Assembly: GCA_023460715.1 (NCBI GenBank)
Contig: JAEWPH010000258.1
Location: forward strand, 1 to 22,475
From: Pseudomonadota bacterium
GTDB taxonomy: Bacteria; Pseudomonadota; Gammaproteobacteria; Burkholderiales; Burkholderiaceae_C
Direction of reading: 5' to 3'
Length of the DNA: 22,475 nucleotides
The notes beneath the pieces are model-generated. The model did not search any database and was not told the DNA's origin. It was given only the letters and a program-made list of their open reading frames with translations. Within the stretch, counting starts at the first letter, position 1, and each line of letters starts with the position of its first letter. Shown here piece after piece: positions 22,415 through 22,475 of this stretch. Both the position numbers and the translations under genes were made by a program.

Positions 22415-22471
22415 ATGCCTTTCATGGCTGTAGCGCACGACTGACGTGCGCAAGCAGCTATGAATAGTGTA
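22415..22471 (-). repeat. Dispersed ATAGCTG repeat, copy G
   Basis: On the minus strand an AT-rich core leads into ATAGCTG (22461 to 22455) and CTTGCGC. A perfect second stem, GCGCAC/GTGCGC, is formed by 22446-22451 and 22433-22438. Order and spacing match the other copies. The window ends just after it. Confidence 0.7.
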
Positions 22472-22475
22472 GTAG

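Noticed and set aside
1..22475. CRISPR arrays, tRNA or rRNA genes, insertion sequences, prophage or defence genes
   Set aside because: I looked for regularly spaced direct repeats, tRNA-like cloverleaf ends, transposase or integrase motifs and known defence domains, and saw none. The repeats present are dispersed palindromic elements, not arrays.

Overview
The window is GC-rich chromosomal DNA that reads as a betaproteobacterium of the order Burkholderiales, most likely family Comamonadaceae (Acidovorax-like). This rests on base composition, protein family flavour, the purD-hemF-rsfS-rlmH-maf-rng gene order and the style of the intergenic repeats. No taxonomic search was possible. Genes are densely packed, and I see no rRNA, tRNA, CRISPR array, prophage or insertion sequence.

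Left part (1-6.4 kb): the tail of a truncated gene, a ribbon-helix-helix protein, a fumarylacetoacetate-hydrolase family enzyme (-), a six-helix membrane protein of unknown function (-), a pair of half-size chromate transporters (+), an aldo/keto reductase (+), and ribB (-). ribB has a complete FMN riboswitch and a well-placed promoter.

Middle (6.47-15.77 kb): a long minus-strand block transcribed from yebC towards the sirtuin gene: yebC, purD, hemF, rsfS, rlmH, maf, rng, a Nudix hydrolase gene, rlmB and a sirtuin gene. It combines ribosome assembly and rRNA modification or processing (rsfS, rlmH, rng, rlmB), nucleotide housekeeping (purD, maf, Nudix), haem synthesis (hemF) and NAD-dependent deacylation. 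nadD, which commonly lies between hemF and rsfS in related bacteria, is absent from that position. RsfS carries a lysine/alanine-rich tail longer than its core domain.

Right part (15.85-22.475 kb, all +): a HerA-like ATPase with a hairpin-forming repeat embedded in frame, a Nu-class-like glutathione transferase, a dienoyl-CoA isomerase-like protein, a threonine/hydroxyaspartate dehydratase-like enzyme, upp, and a BMP-family binding protein. The last two suggest nucleobase or nucleoside salvage.

The most notable non-gene signal is a dispersed intergenic repeat found seven times. Each copy has an AT-cored small palindrome ending in ATAGCTG, usually followed by a GCGC stem. A second, GC-rich family of compound hairpins occurs in three intergenic gaps and once inside the HerA-like gene. 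Otherwise the window is ordinary housekeeping chromosome, and I found no convincing new defence or mobile system.
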